From NCBI GenBank assembly GCA_951804985.1, contig OX638134.1:84547679-84611678 (forward strand): 64,000 bases of DNA, written 5' to 3'. The first letter of the stretch is position 1; each line of letters starts with the position of its first letter. Below, one piece after another: positions 22,556-35,605 of this stretch. Source of the stretch: Dryomyza anilis (Eukaryota > Arthropoda > Insecta > Diptera > Dryomyzidae). Position numbers and translations under genes: made by a program. Under the pieces are notes generated by a model that saw nothing but the letters and a program-made list of their open reading frames with translations, was not told where the DNA came from and searched no databases.

Positions 22556-24295
22556 TCTAGCGAAAAATTAATTTTTATTGAAAATTTCAATTTTTAGTGA
22601 AAAATTGAGTTTTTAGTGATAAATTGAATTTTTAGTGTAAAATTGAATTTTTAGTGAAAATTTAAATTTTTAGTGAAAAATTTAATTTTTATTGAAAAAT
22701 TGAATTTGTAGTGAAAAATTGAATTTTTAGTGAAAAATTGAATTTTTAATGAAAAACTGAATTTTTAGTGAAAATTTGATTTTTTAGTGAAAATTTGAAT
22801 TTTTAGTGAAAAATTGAATTTTTAGTGAAAAATTGAATTTTTAGTGAAAAATTGAATTTTTTTAGAGAAAAATTGAATTTTTAGTGAAAATTTGATATTT
22901 TTTAGTGAAAATTTGAATTTTTAGTGAAAATTTGAATTTTTAGTGAAAAATTGAGTTTTTATTGAAACATTTAAATTTTTAGTGAAAAATTGAGTTTTTA
23001 TTAAAAAATTGAATTTTTTAGTGAAAAATTGAATTTTTAGTGTAAAATTGAATTTTTAGTGAAAATTTGAATTTTTAGTGAAAAATTGAATTTTTTTTAG
23101 TGAAAAATTGAATTTTTTTAGTGAAAAATTGAATTTTTAGTGAAAAATTGAATTTTTAGTGAAAAATTGAATTTTTAGTGAAAATTTGAATTTTTAGTAA
23201 AAATTTGAATTTTTAGTGAAAATTTGAATTTTTAGTGAAAATTTGAATTTTTAGTGAAAATTTGAATTTTTAATGAAAAATTAAATTATTAGCGATAAAT
23301 TGAATTTTTAGTGAAAAATTAAATTATTAGCGAAAAATTGAATTTTTAGCCAAAAATTAAATTTTTAAATTTTTAAATTTTTTGTGAAAAATTGAATTTT
23401 TAGTGAAAAATCGAATTTTTACTGAAATTTTGAATTTTTAGTTAAAATTTTAATTTTTAGTTAAAAATGTAATTTTTAGTTAACATTTTTTAATTGAAAT
23501 TTAAATTTGTAATACAATTTTAATTGAATTTTCAGTTAAAAATTGAATTTTCAGTTAAAAATTGAATGTTTAGTGAAAAACTGAATTTTTAGTGAAAACT
23601 GAATTTTAAGTGAAATATTGAATTTCTAGTGAAAAATTGAATTTTTAGTGAAAAAATGAATTTTTAGTGAAAAAATGAATTTTTAGTGAAAAATTGAATT
23701 TTTAGTGAAAAAATGTATTTTTAGTGAAAAATTTAATTTTTTAGTGAAAAATTGAATTTTTAGTGAAAAATTGAATTTTTAGTGAAAAACTGAATTTTTA
23801 GTGAAAATTGAATTTTTAGTGTAAAATATAATTTTTAGTGAAAAATTGAATTTTTAGTGAAAATTTAAATATTTAGTGAAAAATTGAATTTTTAGTGAAA
23901 ATTTGAATTTTTAGTGAAAAATTGAATTTTTAGTGAAAATTTGAATTTTTAGTGAAAATTTGAATTTTTAGTAAAAAATTGAATTTTTAGTGAAAAATTG
24001 AATTTTTAGTGAAAATTTGAATTTTTAGTGAAAAATTGAATTTTTAGTGAAAATTTGAATTTTTAGTGAAAAATTGAATTTTTTGTGAAAAATTGAATTT
24101 TTTGTGAAAAATTGAATTTTTAGTGAAAAATTGAATTTTTAGTGAAAATTTGAATTTTTAGTGAAAAATTAAATTTTTAGTGAAAAATTGAATTTTTAGT
24201 GAAAAATTGAATTTTTTGTGAAAAATTGAATTTTTAGTGAAAAATTGAATTTTTTGTGAAAAATTGAATTTTTAGTGAAAAATTGAATTTTATGT
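22556..24295 (+). repeat. 19-bp minisatellite, array C (largest)
   Basis: About 1.74 kb of the TTGAATTTTTAGTGAAAAA family, mixing the AAAAATTG and AAAATTTG forms, with TTTTTTTAG expansions near 22860 and 23095 and a degraded patch around 23270-23530. Near 24080-24290 a TTTTGTGAAAAATTG subtype (TTTTTG in place of TTTTTAG) appears repeatedly. Confidence 0.95.
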
Positions 24296-25120
24296 AAAAA
24301 AAATAATTTTTTTAATGAAAACTTGTATTATTAGTGGTAAATTAATTATAATTTTTATTGAAAAATTATTTTATTTTTGTAAAATTTTATAAATGGTTTA
24401 TAGCGATTAATATATCTAAACTAAAATATTTTAAAGCTAAAACAATACTGCGAGCCACAAAGCATAAAAAGCGTATAATAAAAAATATAAAAAAATAAAT
24501 TTTAATAAATTATTTATGAGTTTTACCAACGAGAACGGATAAAAAAATGGAATTTTGAACATAAATTCACAACAAGGCGATGCAACTAACAAGCAAAAAC
24601 GACAACATCAGGTATTTGAGTAACAACAACTCGCAAGTCTATTAAAAAGATTAATCTAGTCGAGTGCAGCAGCAGAAATAGATACTCAAAGAGTCACACA
24701 GCCTTCCGCCAGCAACATAGAGTCGGCAACAATAACCGTTGCCAATCCCTTCTCGCCACAACCAACAACTTTAGCTTCTAGCAACATTAGTTATGGGTTT
24801 ATAATTCAAGTGTCATCATCGTCATTCTCATCGTCAACATCATCGACATCAATGACATTCTCGACAACGTCAAACACTCGAATAAAATTCAGTTAATAGA
24901 AACAACAAAACAAAAATGTTATATGTTGTTTGTAGTTATAAAAAATGCAAAAAGTTGTAAATAAGCACTAGGAATAGATGTAGCACAGAACGACGTATAG
25001 GACGACACTAAGAAAAAATATGTTCTAGTAGTTCTACCCTAGTAGGGCACAAATTGATTTATTCCTTGTTAATTTTTTGCCTTGTTACAAGACCAACATT
25101 ATCGGGTGATGATTAAATCT
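24296..25120. other. Non-coding stretch
   Basis: AT-rich at the left. From 24590 to 24900 it is CAA/CATC-rich with ordinary composition, perhaps untranslated or regulatory sequence. No exon is supported. Confidence 0.35.
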
Positions 25121-25128
25121 ATCCTAAT

Positions 25129-25255
25129 CAGGGACCGCAAAGAAGCGGAATCAATTTTTGATACCGAAATCGGAACCGTTTTCAAAAAATTTGTGGAACC
25201 GGAATCGCAATTTTAAAATAACTGGAATAACTGTTATTCCAAACCGATATTCCTG
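25129..25255. mobile_element. hAT-type MITE, CAGGGACCGCAAAG family
   Basis: A 127-bp element begins CAGGGACCGCAAAGAAGCGG and ends GATATTCCTG, with an exact 8-bp target duplication ATCCTAAT (25121-25128 and 25256-25263), the hAT signature. The interior repeats words like GGAACCG and GGAATCG. A longer, apparently dimeric relative is at 47153-47512. Confidence 0.85.
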
Positions 25256-25329
25256 ATCCTAATAGACTAAATTATTAATAAGGTGTGGGTCTTATTGATT
25301 TAATAGTATTTAAAATAATGACCTTAATA

Positions 25330-25585
25330 TCGTCGTTTTAGAACGAAAAGTCACCAAATACATTTTCAAAATGCCAAATATTCATTTACAAAAATCTTTA
25401 TATATGTGTCAGTTTTTAATCGATGATCTCAATTTTTTTACCATATGATAAGGAAATGTAAATCTACCAATTGATATTTCAACTTTAAAAATGCATCAAT
25501 TACTTTTTAGAATATTAATCAACAAACTTAAAATTTAAGTTTTTCATAAAAATGTAGTTGGTGACTTTTCGTTCTACAACGACGA
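25330..25585. mobile_element. TA-type MITE, TCGTCGTTGTAGAACGAAAA family (empty of SINE)
   Basis: Inverted ends TCGTCGTTTTAGAACGAAAA and its complement (ending CTACAACGACGA) span at least 35 bp each; TA flanks both. The whole 256-bp copy aligns, in reverse, to the interrupted copy at 38658-39428 and so supplies the empty site for the SINE there. Confidence 0.9.
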
Positions 25586-25799
25586 TATAAAAATAAAAAA
25601 CACCACTCTAAAAACGAGCCAAAATTTTGATAAAACATACATCATTTCTCTATAATTCCCATGTCCTGATTTTAATTGTACGAAAATTGCAATCCATATT
25701 TGACACCCTTTTAAGATACTTTGAAGAATAAAAAATATAGTAATTTTTAAAACTGTTTTTTCAAAAAACTTTGAATGCAATTTTTCTATAAAATGTCAC

Positions 25800-26170
25800 A
25801 ACTAATTTTAATATACAAATAAATTCTAATAAAATATATAATTTTCAGTATTTGAATCTAAACTCTAAAAATTTTTATTTTTTTTGAAGACTACTTTTAT
25901 ATAATTATTTTTTGTATTTAAAATCTAATGCTAAAAAAGAAAATGGTCTATAGCTATTTACGAGATAGTCCAAAGTAACGTTTAATATAACTAAATTTTT
26001 TGTATTGGTTCTACTTTTTAAAATATGCGCTTCCAAGAAATGTATCCAATAATTGTCTAATATGTTCTAAAATCTTCGAGTTTAGTTCGATATATTTGAA
26101 AAACCGTTTTTAATATTTTCTTAAATTTATATATTAAAATTAGTTTTGACAATAGGAAGGAAATTTGCAT
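25800..26170. repeat. Dispersed repeat, first copy
   Basis: The segment with CTAATGCTAAAAAAGAAAAT, then GGTCTATAGCTATTTACGAG, ATAGTCCAAAGTAACG and TTTTTAAAATATGCGC matches 30540-30720 (same order: AATGCTAAATAAGAAAATG, TTATGGTTATGCAGAGAATA, GTCCAAACTAACG, TTTTTAAAATATGCCC). Type is unknown and limits are approximate. Confidence 0.6.
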
Positions 26171-27005
26171 TTAAATGTTTTTAGAAAACAATACGTGTAA
26201 AGTACGGAATTTTTTTAAAATTGTTGCGCAATAGCAAAAAAAAAAAACTTAGTATGCATTTAAATCAGTACTCCCGAATTATATAGAATTATATAAAAAT
26301 AAATTATAGAAAGTATATAGAAAGTTTCGTCCTGAATAGTATAATTTAATAATACCTTTTAATTATCTTAGAATAATAATTATTCCATAATATAAAAATT
26401 AATAGTAAACAAAATTATTAAAATAGTATGAAAAAATCATTATTTGTATGGTATATTTTTTTTTAAGTGTAAAGGACACTATAAAGTATCTGATACCCAT
26501 ACAGACGAGTTTCAAGTGTACATCAATGTATTATGCATCACATATAACGAGTGGGTTTCGCATTGCTGCTGATGTTGCCGCCACTGCCTCGGTCGATGTT
26601 GCCGTTGATGTTGCTTTTTATTTCAGGGTTTTCACTTTATGTTATCTGTTATACAATTTTTATTTTATACAATACTTTTTTACATTTTATATTTCATATT
26701 TTCATTTTCTATTTTATATTTTTATTGCTACCACAAGTAGCACTATTGCCATTGCCATGAATTTCAGAATAGTTGTCATCATTTTATTGACAGTGAAAAA
26801 TGTCAACCGCAATAAATGCCAAGGGTTTCGATTTCGTTCATATGTTGTGCGTTACATCCTTAGAGTTTGTGTCATAAAATAAACAGACGGCTGCCGAACG
26901 CAACAAAATGTGTTGCTGAATTCGCATAAATTGATGCCACAAGTAGTGACGATGCGTTTCAACATGTTGCTGAAATAATGATAAATGGCTGATTGAAGAG
27001 TTTCA
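26171..27005. other. Non-coding stretch
   Basis: A 144-codon plus-strand frame at 26448-26882 is Phe/Tyr/Val-rich and starts in a T run; it is judged a composition artefact. Nothing else was found. Confidence 0.4.
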
Positions 27006-27935
27006 GAATTCTCAGTGTAATTTTAGAGAGCAATTTTAGTGAAAATTTGATTTTTTTTTGTACTTTTAGTGAAAATTTCAAATTTTAGTGAAAATTTCAA
27101 ATTTTAGTGAAAATTGGAATTTTTAATGAAAATTTAAATTTTTAGTGCAAATTTGAATTTTTATAGAAAATTTTAATTTTGTAGTGAAAAATTGAACTTT
27201 TACTGAAAATTTTGATTTTTAATGAAAAATTTAATTTTTGGTGGAAATTTTAATTTTTAGTTAAAGTTGAATTTTTAGTGAAAATTTGAATTTTTACTGA
27301 AAATTTGAATTTTTAGTGAAAATTTGAATTTTTAGTGAAAATTTGAATTTTTAGTGAAAATTTGAATTTTTAGTGAAAATTTGAATTTTTAGTGAAAATT
27401 TGAATTTTTAGTGAAAATTTGAATTTTTAGTGAAAATTTGAATTTTTAGTGAAAAATTGAATTTTTAGTAAAAAAATTGAATTTTTAGTGAAAATTTGAA
27501 TTTTTAATGAAAATTTGAATTTTTAGTGAAAATTTGAATTTTTAGTGAAAATTTGAATTTTTAGTGAAAATTTGAATTTTTAGTGAAAATTTGAATTTTT
27601 AGTGAAAATTTGAATATTTAGTGAAAATTTGAATTTTTAGTGAAAATTTGAATTTTTAGTGAAAATTTGAATTTTTAGTGAAAATTTGAATTTTTAGTGA
27701 AAATTTGAATTTTTAGTGAAAATTTAAATTTTTAGTGAAAAATTGAATTTTTAGTGAAAAATTGAATTTTTAGTGAAAAATTGAATTTTTAGTGAAAAAT
27801 TGAATTTTTTAGTGAAAAGTTGAATGTTTAGTGAAAAATTTAATTTTAAAAAATTGAAAAATTGAATTTGGAGTGCAAAATTGAATTTAGATTAAATTTT
27901 TTAGTGATCAATTCAATTTTTAATGAAAAATTTAA
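27006..27935 (+). repeat. 19-bp minisatellite, array D
   Basis: Nearly all units between 27290 and 27720 are the subtype TTTGAATTTTTAGTGAAAA, whereas units at 27740-27800 are the TTGAATTTTTAGTGAAAAA form dominant in array B. This shows array-specific homogenisation. Confidence 0.95.
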
Positions 27936-28699
27936 TTAAAAATGCAGATTAATAGTGAAATTAAAATTTCTATTCAAATATAGAATTTATTTTATTTTTT
28001 TTTCATTTATTGTATTGAAATAGAATATATAAAAATTGCACGAAATATTGCTAAATTAAAAACTGTTGTAAATACCTTTATTTGATAAATGCTTTTTGAC
28101 ATTTGTGCCGTGGGGCAAACATGCAACTAATAAAACTAATAAAAAACTTTACATTTGACTGTGTATTAAATAAACTAAAATCCAACACTATACCAACAAC
28201 ACGTTTGTAATTAAAATGTGCCAATAACATGCGCTTCATGTTGCAATTCGTTAATTAAATTAAATTTGTTTGTAAAACTTTTTATGAAATTTGCCAAATG
28301 AACTGCGACAGCAGCAGTAACAGCAGCAGCTGAGTTGCCCAATGTTGCCATCGATCATCGTTCATTAATTTATATAATATTTATATTTTTTCAAAATTAT
28401 TATTTAACATTTGTTTGCTGCAAAAACAAGAAGCAAACAAAAAAATAACAAATGAACAACATTTTCGCAAAAGTTTTGCATGGTTTCTGCAACAACAATA
28501 AATAAAAAAGAGCAACTTGTTTAGTAATGATAAAAAAAAAACTAAAAAACAAACGAATTCTCACAGCAACCATGAAATTATTATCAGAGTGCAGCAAAAG
28601 TTTTAAACCCCAACGAGCACCGCCAACAGTTGGCGCGCTCTTTTTCCGGCAGCCATTTTTGTGGCCATATTTTGTATGATTTTTATTTTTTTAATTTTA
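27936..28699. other. Non-coding stretch
   Basis: AT-rich sequence with an AGCAGCAG run at 28310-28335. No exon or element is supported. Confidence 0.4.
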
Positions 28700-29550
28700 T
28701 GGTAGTTGATATTACGCAATAACTATTAATTGTAGATTAATTTTAACTCTTTACAATATATAAAAAATCTTCGTTTTTTTGTAAGGTTGTCATAATTAAA
28801 TTTCTTTTAAAGAAAAATTTAAATTAATTCGGTTGCCAAAACAATTAATAGCAAATACACAAACCAAATTGTGCTAACATTTTTTGAATAGTCAATACTA
28901 TAACCTTTTTACCATGCTCTAACACATAATTGTGATTTAATTTTAACTCTTAGCACACACAGAAAAATCCACTTTTGGTTTTTGTAAAGTTGGTAGAAAC
29001 GAAAATTGTTTGGTAAAATTTCTATAAATTCGGTTGTCACATCAAATAAAAGCAAAGTGCTATATTTTTTCATATTCAGTACAATAACCTTTTTACCCAG
29101 CAACAACTCATAATTGTAGAGTTAATTATAACTCTTAATACACACAGCAACATTCTTTTTTGTTTTTTTTGTGTGGTTAGTAGAAGTAAAAGTTGTTTGG
29201 CATTTGGTTATGCCTTTTTCCTTAGTCTTTTTAAGTCAAATTTCTTTAAATTCAGTTGGCACATCAAATAATATCAAAGACACAAACCAAAGTGTAGTAC
29301 ATTTTTCGATTAGTCGGTACTAAAACCTTTTTACCATGTTCTAACCCATAATTGTAGATTTAATTTTAACTCTTAACACACGCAGCAAAATTCTTTATTG
29401 GTTTTTTGTGTGGTTTGTAGCAGCAAAAAATGGTTTGGCGTAACCAAATGAACTCTTTTTAAGTAATATTTCTTTAAATTCAATTGCCACATCAAGTAAT
29501 AGCTAAGACACAAACCATTTTTCGATTAGTCGGTACTAAAACCTTTTTAT
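28700..29550 (+). repeat. Four-copy diverged tandem repeat, 185-237 bp
   Basis: Each copy starts near ATAATTGTAGATTTAATTTT then AACTCTTA-ACACAC, followed by GGTTTTTTGTGTGGTT, an ATTCGGTTGCCACATCAAAT stretch, CGATTAGTCGGTACTA and AACCTTTTTACCATG. Copies begin at about 28729, 28928, 29113 and 29350, and a partial fifth ends the array. Confidence 0.85.
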
Positions 29551-30499
29551 TTATGATTATACTAAACATTTTCAACATTTTAAAGAATCGAATAAATTGG
29601 TTGAACAATCATAGTTGGTTGTCACAATAAATTTATTTAAATTTATGTTTTTGTGAAACTTTGTATTTTGATGCATGTTTTTATTTGCAGTACAATTTTT
29701 ATATATTTTTTTAATATAATTTTTTTTTGTTAAAATTATATATATATATTTTAAAATTAAAAAAACTCAAATTAAAGGTGAATACAACTGAAGACTGTCT
29801 GCAGATCTACATTTACTTCAGAGTCAGTGTCTTTAGCCTAATCATTAAAGTGCTAAAGTATTCGAAACTACGTTGTGCTGCTGCTGATTGCAACACGCGA
29901 CTCAATTTATTTCAATTGAATGAAATTGAATTGAATTCGTGCAATATGTGCGTGCAACAGGCCGTGACATGTTGCAAATAATAAATTTATTATTTTAATA
30001 TAATCAATTTTACGTGTCTCTTGATGCAAAAAAAAAACAATTTCATCACTTTTCAATATATGCGAAAATTATGCGAAAATTTTGTGAACATTTTGCGAAA
30101 ATTATAAAACGAAAGTTGTGTTAACAGTGGTGCATAATATACACGTTAAAATTAGTTTTAAAAATAGTTAATTTTATATTTGAAAGTTAAAAATAATACG
30201 TAATTCACTACTTAACAAAATTAAGAAAAATCCATACTTAATAAAATTTAAGAAAAATCTTATGAGCATCACATACTTCAATTCTATATAATTTAATATT
30301 TTGGTGCTGATTTCGACTGCATACTCTGTTCTTTTCTATTACATAACGTTTTTGTGCAAATAGCTAACGAAATTGTAGGCCCTTCTCAACCACTTTTTAG
30401 AATATAAAAAAATACAGTCCTTTACACAACTAGTTTAAAAAAAAAGTGTAAGCGCAATAATTCTTTTAATTATCAAGACTAATTATAATATATGAATAA
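29551..30499. other. Non-coding stretch
   Basis: AT-rich. A short frame at 29727-29981 has no supporting signals. Nothing else is seen. Confidence 0.4.
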
Positions 30500-30790
30500 C
30501 TGCTAATATTTCTATATGTTTTTAAGATATTTTATTTTGAACTCGAAAAATGTTAATTTTGTAGACTATTTTTGTATGATTTTTTAAAATTTCAGTTTTA
30601 ATGCTAAATAAGAAAATGATTTATGGTTATGCAGAGAATAGTCCAAACTAACGATCAAAATTAATAACTTTTTTCCATCGATTTCAATTTTTAAAATATG
30701 CCCTATCAACAAAATTTGACTCAAAAATATTAAAATTTATAAAAGTTTAAAATACTTGTATATTTAAAATGAAAAAGGCTACGAAAAAAT
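30500..30790. repeat. Dispersed repeat, second copy
   Basis: This is the partner of 25800-26170, with matching blocks in the same order and orientation. Similarity fades at both ends, so this may be the remnant of a larger element or an old segmental duplication about 4.6 kb apart. Confidence 0.6.
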
Positions 30791-31275
30791 ATGTATGTAG
30801 TAAGAATAAGCATAATTTAATTATAAAGTAATGAAATTTTCCTATTACAGACACAAGTATTTTTTATTGAAAATTGATTATATAAAAGAGTACCAAAATT
30901 ATGTTCACAGGAAATATATTAAAAGGTATACCATATAGAAAAGCTACAATCTAAATAAATATAAATCATTTTCTTGTTTATTATTAGCTCCTAAATGCAA
31001 ATTAAATAATTAAAAAACACCAAAGTACAACAGCAAAAAGGACAAGTTAAACCCAAAATTTAGCACATAGTAAAATAATTCAATGGCATTTATTAAAATT
31101 GCAACTAGTCACAGCATTACTGCACTCGTCGACACCCAAACATAATAAATGCCTGCAACACCTGGCAACACTAAACACAAACAGCCGCCACCGCAACCAA
31201 CTTTCACACTTTCGACTGAAAATCTACTCCCCCTCTCTCCTTTCTGCTGTGGCTTCAACTGCATACAACTTATAG

Positions 31276-31531
31276 CTCGTTAACGTTTTTCTCACGCTTT
31301 ATAAGCGCGAACCGCCGTCGCAACACAATTGAGCCGCAACAACCACCGAAGTCGGTGGCATCGTCGCATGCCCTGAAACCAACCGCCCCCCCAAAACCTC
31401 GTGGCTTTTTGACACCGCAAGTCACCGCACGCGTCTGCAACCGCCATGTCTTGCATGCCATGTATGCCCTTCAGACCTATGACTTTCACGGAATCAGTTA
31501 TGAAAAATTGATTCGCGTGCGATGTATAAAT
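31276..31531 (+). CDS. Candidate coding exon, unknown protein
   Basis: After a pyrimidine-rich tract (CCCCCTCTCTCCTTTCTGCT) and CTTATAG ending at 31275, the frame completing a split codon with C31276 is open to TAA at 31532. It contains no early ATG, so start-codon ORF searches miss it. Codon use is strongly fly-like (GTG GCA TCG TCG, CAG ACC, CGC GTC TGC). The encoded piece has a basic, Pro-rich first half (PPKPRGFLTP) and a tail VLHAMYALQTYDFHGISYEK. The required incoming phase (two bases) fits the exon at 20876-20970. I do not recognise the protein. Antisense frames over the same bases look like shadows. The last codons could instead be cut by a donor CGC|GTGCGA. Confidence 0.35.
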
Positions 31532-31535
31532 TAAT

Positions 31536-32109
31536 TTGTTTCCTGCGGTTTATGTTGTTTTTTTGCATGGTAAATGCATTTTGTATCTTGCGGTAGAGCA
31601 GAGTAATGGGATGTAAACGGTTGGCAGTCAAAGGCAGCGTGAATAAAAGATGAAAATTAATTCAATGTCATATCTAGAAAGGTTATACTCAGTATATTTT
31701 TTTTTATAAAAATGCAATTAAAATAAAATTTCGATATATTGTATATGCCAAATTACTAATCAAATGATTTGAAATTCTATATACCCAAATTATTTCCGTA
31801 CAAACGAGTCATATTTTACCAAGCGGATTTAATTTATTTAAAAATAAAAAAATGTGTACAGATAAGTCGAATTCAAAACCAATTGAATAGAAATTGAATT
31901 GAATAGAATTTAAACGAAATTAGTTCGAAAAATTAAACATGCACCATAAATCATTAAAATCGGGTTTGAGTTAAATGTCAAATTTACATTTTTTAAATTC
32001 TATATTTCTATTATACAAAGAAAAAAATATAGTGTAAATATAGCAAAAATTTTAAACAATACAATTAATTTTTAATTGATTCATCGCCGATACTACCTTT
32101 AATTGAATT
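31536..32109. other. Non-coding stretch
   Basis: AT-rich sequence after the candidate exon. No poly(A) site could be assigned with confidence, and no repeat is recognised. Confidence 0.35.
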
Positions 32110-32325
32110 GATTAAATATTTAATCATATTAATTAATAAATTAACAGAAAATAAACAAAAAGTTACATCAAAAAAATTAAATTATTTGCTGAAACGACTA
32201 TGGAATTAATTGTACTGATTAAATATTTAATCATCTTAATTAATAAATTAACCGAAAAAACAAAAAGATACATCAATACAATTAAATAATTTGCTGAAAC
32301 GACCATTGAATTAATTGCATTAACA
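32110..32325 (+). repeat. Two-copy tandem duplication, 107 bp
   Basis: GATTAAATATTTAATCATAT then TAATTAATAAATTAAC, an A-rich spacer, ACATCA and TTATTTGCTGAAACGAC are repeated with a 107-bp offset (32110 and 32217). Confidence 0.85.
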
Positions 32326-33929
32326 ATCGCCGTTGCTGAGCACACGACGCGGCATCATAATGCAAGCTTTGCAGCGAATGAACGTCGGCAAACAAGCAAA
32401 CGATTGAATTTTTGTTTGCGCGTTTGGTTGCGCGCATATTATTCCCATTTGGTATATGCCAAGATATACACTTATAGAGCTTGATCATCCTCTAAGTGTG
32501 TCGTCAAAAATGGTGATGATGGCAATGGTTGCATATTTTATTATGCTTCCAACTTCATCATCAGAAAAGTATATGTTATGTACTTTCACAAGAATTTATA
32601 ACATTCTTTTTTCAAAATTAACTGAATGAGAATTATAAAGATTGTGAAGATAATAAAAAATACTTTTTAAACGTCGACCATACCAATTAAATAGTTTGCT
32701 ATTTATGCAAAGTCCTTAATTGGTATATTTTTGGAAGCAAATCATTTTCGACTATTTGCAAATCTTTATTTTACTACATAATTCTTTCTTTTACTATTAA
32801 ATTCTAAAGTTTTGTCAAAACTAATAATTACTACAATCTGTAATAACGCCAAATTACCAACATCATTAACAAGTTCCCACAATGTCTGCATAATTGGCAG
32901 CCAGTCATTTCGAATGTCATTTTCGGCTGCTTAATTAGTAGCTGCCTTTGTGCGTATAGAAATTCCATAGAAAAAGAAATATTAATTTTCATGTAATGCG
33001 CACTTTTTGTGCGATGCTTTTGTGACACGGAAGCCAGCGAGGACCTGGTCGCCATTTTGCTTTTAATTTGCGGCCATTTTGATGTAGTTGCTCGTCGTTG
33101 ACTGCCTAAGAAAATGAATGGCTGAATGAGTGAGTGACAGACAGTGTGACTGACAGTATGACTGACTGACTAAACGACTGACTGTCAGCATTTATTCTTT
33201 CACTTGTCACCTGCTTTGGGCCGCTTACCGCATTACAATCGTCTTTCTCTGGTCGCTCGTCTATTATTTGAAGTCTTTGTGTCTTTTGTAACCTGGCCTG
33301 GCCTCTCTTGCAGTTTCCTATAATTTGCTGGGTTTCTATTTTCTTTTTCTTTCTTTCCTTCTTTTTTCGCTTGTTATTTCTTGCTTTTGTTCGTGGCAGT
33401 TTTTCTTTGACAGGTTTTTGTTTTAGTCTTATTTGTTTTTTTTTTTTTGTAAGACTTTCTGAAGATCTTTGCGCTCCAATTGTTCTGAAGTAATCAGCAG
33501 GTTAAGCTAAACGAATGGTTGGAGCAGCTGAATAAGAAGTCTGCAAAGTGGTCGCCATTCAGGTGACGACCATAATACTTGAAAAAAAGGGGTCAGTCGA
33601 GTGACAGTTAATAACATCGGTTGTATTTTTTGTTTTACATTATGATTAACGTTTATTTTTGGTAGTTTATCTACACATTTTATCTCCAAAAATAAACCTT
33701 CTTATATTTAAATCAAACTTTTAGAGCACTTTTTTGTTCCAAAAATAAAAATGTATTATTCGATACAATTTATGTCATCCAAATCAACTGCTGCCTATTT
33801 TTAACACCTACTCGTTATCAAATTTATTTTGTATTTATATATTTTTATTTTTGGTTGCTTTCTTGTATTTATTTTGCTGTCAATTGACACTTCAAATGTC
33901 TATCTTATCATTGGCGTCTGTCTGCAGTT
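32326..33929. other. Non-coding stretch upstream of tRNA-Ile
   Basis: Mixed composition at 32860-33300 without a convincing exon, then T-rich sequence to 33460. Many short GACTGACT/GACAGACA motifs lie at 33135-33185. Nothing else is supported. Confidence 0.35.
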
Positions 33930-34003
33930 GGCCCATTAGCTCAGTTGGTTAGAGCGTCGTGCTAATAACGCGAAGGTCGCGGGTTCGATCCCCTCATGGG
34001 CCA
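33930..34003 (+). tRNA. tRNA-Ile (anticodon AAU)
   Basis: This is a complete 74-nt cloverleaf. The acceptor stem GGCCCAT pairs with ATGGGCC, and the D arm is GCTCAGTTGGTTAGAGC. The anticodon stem TCGTG/CGCGA, with one wobble-type pair, encloses the loop CTAATAA with AAT at 33964-33966. The T loop TTCGATC sits on a GCGGG/CCCTC stem with one C-T mismatch. The A box is TTAGCTCAGTTGG and the B box GGTTCGATCCC. A TTTT terminator follows within 10 bp. There is no intron and CCA is not encoded beyond the discriminator A. Unlike the SINE heads in this window it is intact and single copy here. Confidence 0.97.
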
Positions 34004-34074
34004 CATATATTTTATGCAACTTTTGTGTTTAAGATAAATATTAAAATTTATTTATTAAAATTTATTGAAAAAAT

Positions 34075-35605
34075 TAATTTTAATGAAAAATTGAATTTTT
34101 AGTGGAAAACAAAATTTTAATTTATTTAATTGATTTTACAGTAAACAATTTAATATATAGCAATTTAATATTAAGTGTTTAATTTATTAGTGAAAATTTC
34201 AATTTTTAGTGAAATATTGAATTTTTGGTGAAAAATTGAATTTTGAGTGGAAATTTGACTTTTAGTGAAAATTTGAATTTTTAATGAAAAATTGAATTTT
34301 TGGAGAAAAATTTAATTTTTAGTGAACAATTGAATTTTTAGTGAAAATTGAGTTTTTAGTGAAAAATTGACTTTTAGTAAAAAATTGAACTTATATTGAA
34401 AAATTGAATTTTTATTGAAAAATTGAATTTTTATTGAAAAATTGAATTTTTATTGAAAATTGAACTTTTAGTAAAAAATAGAATTTTTGTGAAAATTTAA
34501 ATTTTTAGAGAAATTTGAATTAGTGAAAATTGAATTTTTGGTGAAAAATGGAATTTTTAGTGATAAATTGAATTTTTAGTGAAAAATTGAATTTTTAGTA
34601 AAAAATTTAATTTTTAGTGAAAATTTAATTTTTAGTGAAAATTGTATTTTTAATAAAAATGGAATTTTTAGTGATAAATTGAATTTTTAGTGAAAAATTG
34701 TATTTTTTTAGTGAAAATTTAGTTTTTAGTGAAAAATTGAGTTTTTAGTGAAAAATTGAGTTTTTAGTGAAAATTTGAATTTTTAGTGAAAATTGAGTTT
34801 TTAGTGAAAAATTTAATTTTTAGTGAAAAATTTAATTTTTAGTGAAAAATTGAATTTTAAGTAAAAATTTGAATTTTTAGTGAACATTTGAATTTTTTTT
34901 AGTGAAAATTTGATTTTTTAGTGAATTGAATTTTAGTGAAAACTTAAATTTTTAGTGAAAAATTGAATTTTTAGTGAAAAATTGAAGTTAAGTGAAAACT
35001 TAAATTTTTATTGAAAAATTGAATGTTTAGTGAAAATTGAGTTTTAGTGAAAAATTTAGTTTTTAGTGAAAAATTGAATTTTAAGTGAAAAATGGAATTT
35101 TTAGTGAAAAATTTATTTTTTAGTGAAAAACTGAATTTTTAGAATAATTTGAATTTTAAGTGAAAAATTGAATTTTTAGTGAAAATTTTAATTTTTTACT
35201 GATAATTTTAAATTTTAATGAAAAATTGAATTTTTAGTGTAAAATTTAATTTTTAGTGAAAATTTTAATTTTAATGGAAAATTAAATTTTTAATGAAAAA
35301 TTGAATTTTTAGTGAAAAATTTAATTTTTAGTGAAAAATTTAATTTTCAGTGAAAAATTGAATTTTTAGTGAAAATTTAATTTTTAGTGAAAATTGAATT
35401 CTTTGGTGAAAAATTTAATTTCTGTGCAAAATTTTATTTTTTTTTAGTGAAAAATTAAATTTTTAGTGAAAAATTGAATTTTTAGTGAAAAATTGAATTT
35501 TAAATGAAAATTTGAACTTTTAGTGAAAAATAGAATTTTTAGATAAACATTTACTTTTTAGTGAAAGAATTTAATTATTTTTAGTGAAAATTTGAATTAT
35601 TATTT
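34075..35605 (+). repeat. 19-bp minisatellite, array E
   Basis: The array begins about 70 bp after the tRNA gene. It is more diverged than B-D, with frequent 18-bp units, GAGTTTTTAG variants near 34735-34800 and single-unit deletions. It is in plus orientation, opposite to array F about 0.9 kb further on. Confidence 0.95.

Noticed and set aside
26448..26882. 144-codon plus-strand ORF
   Set aside because: Composition-driven Phe/Tyr/Val frame starting in a T run, with no splice or promoter support.
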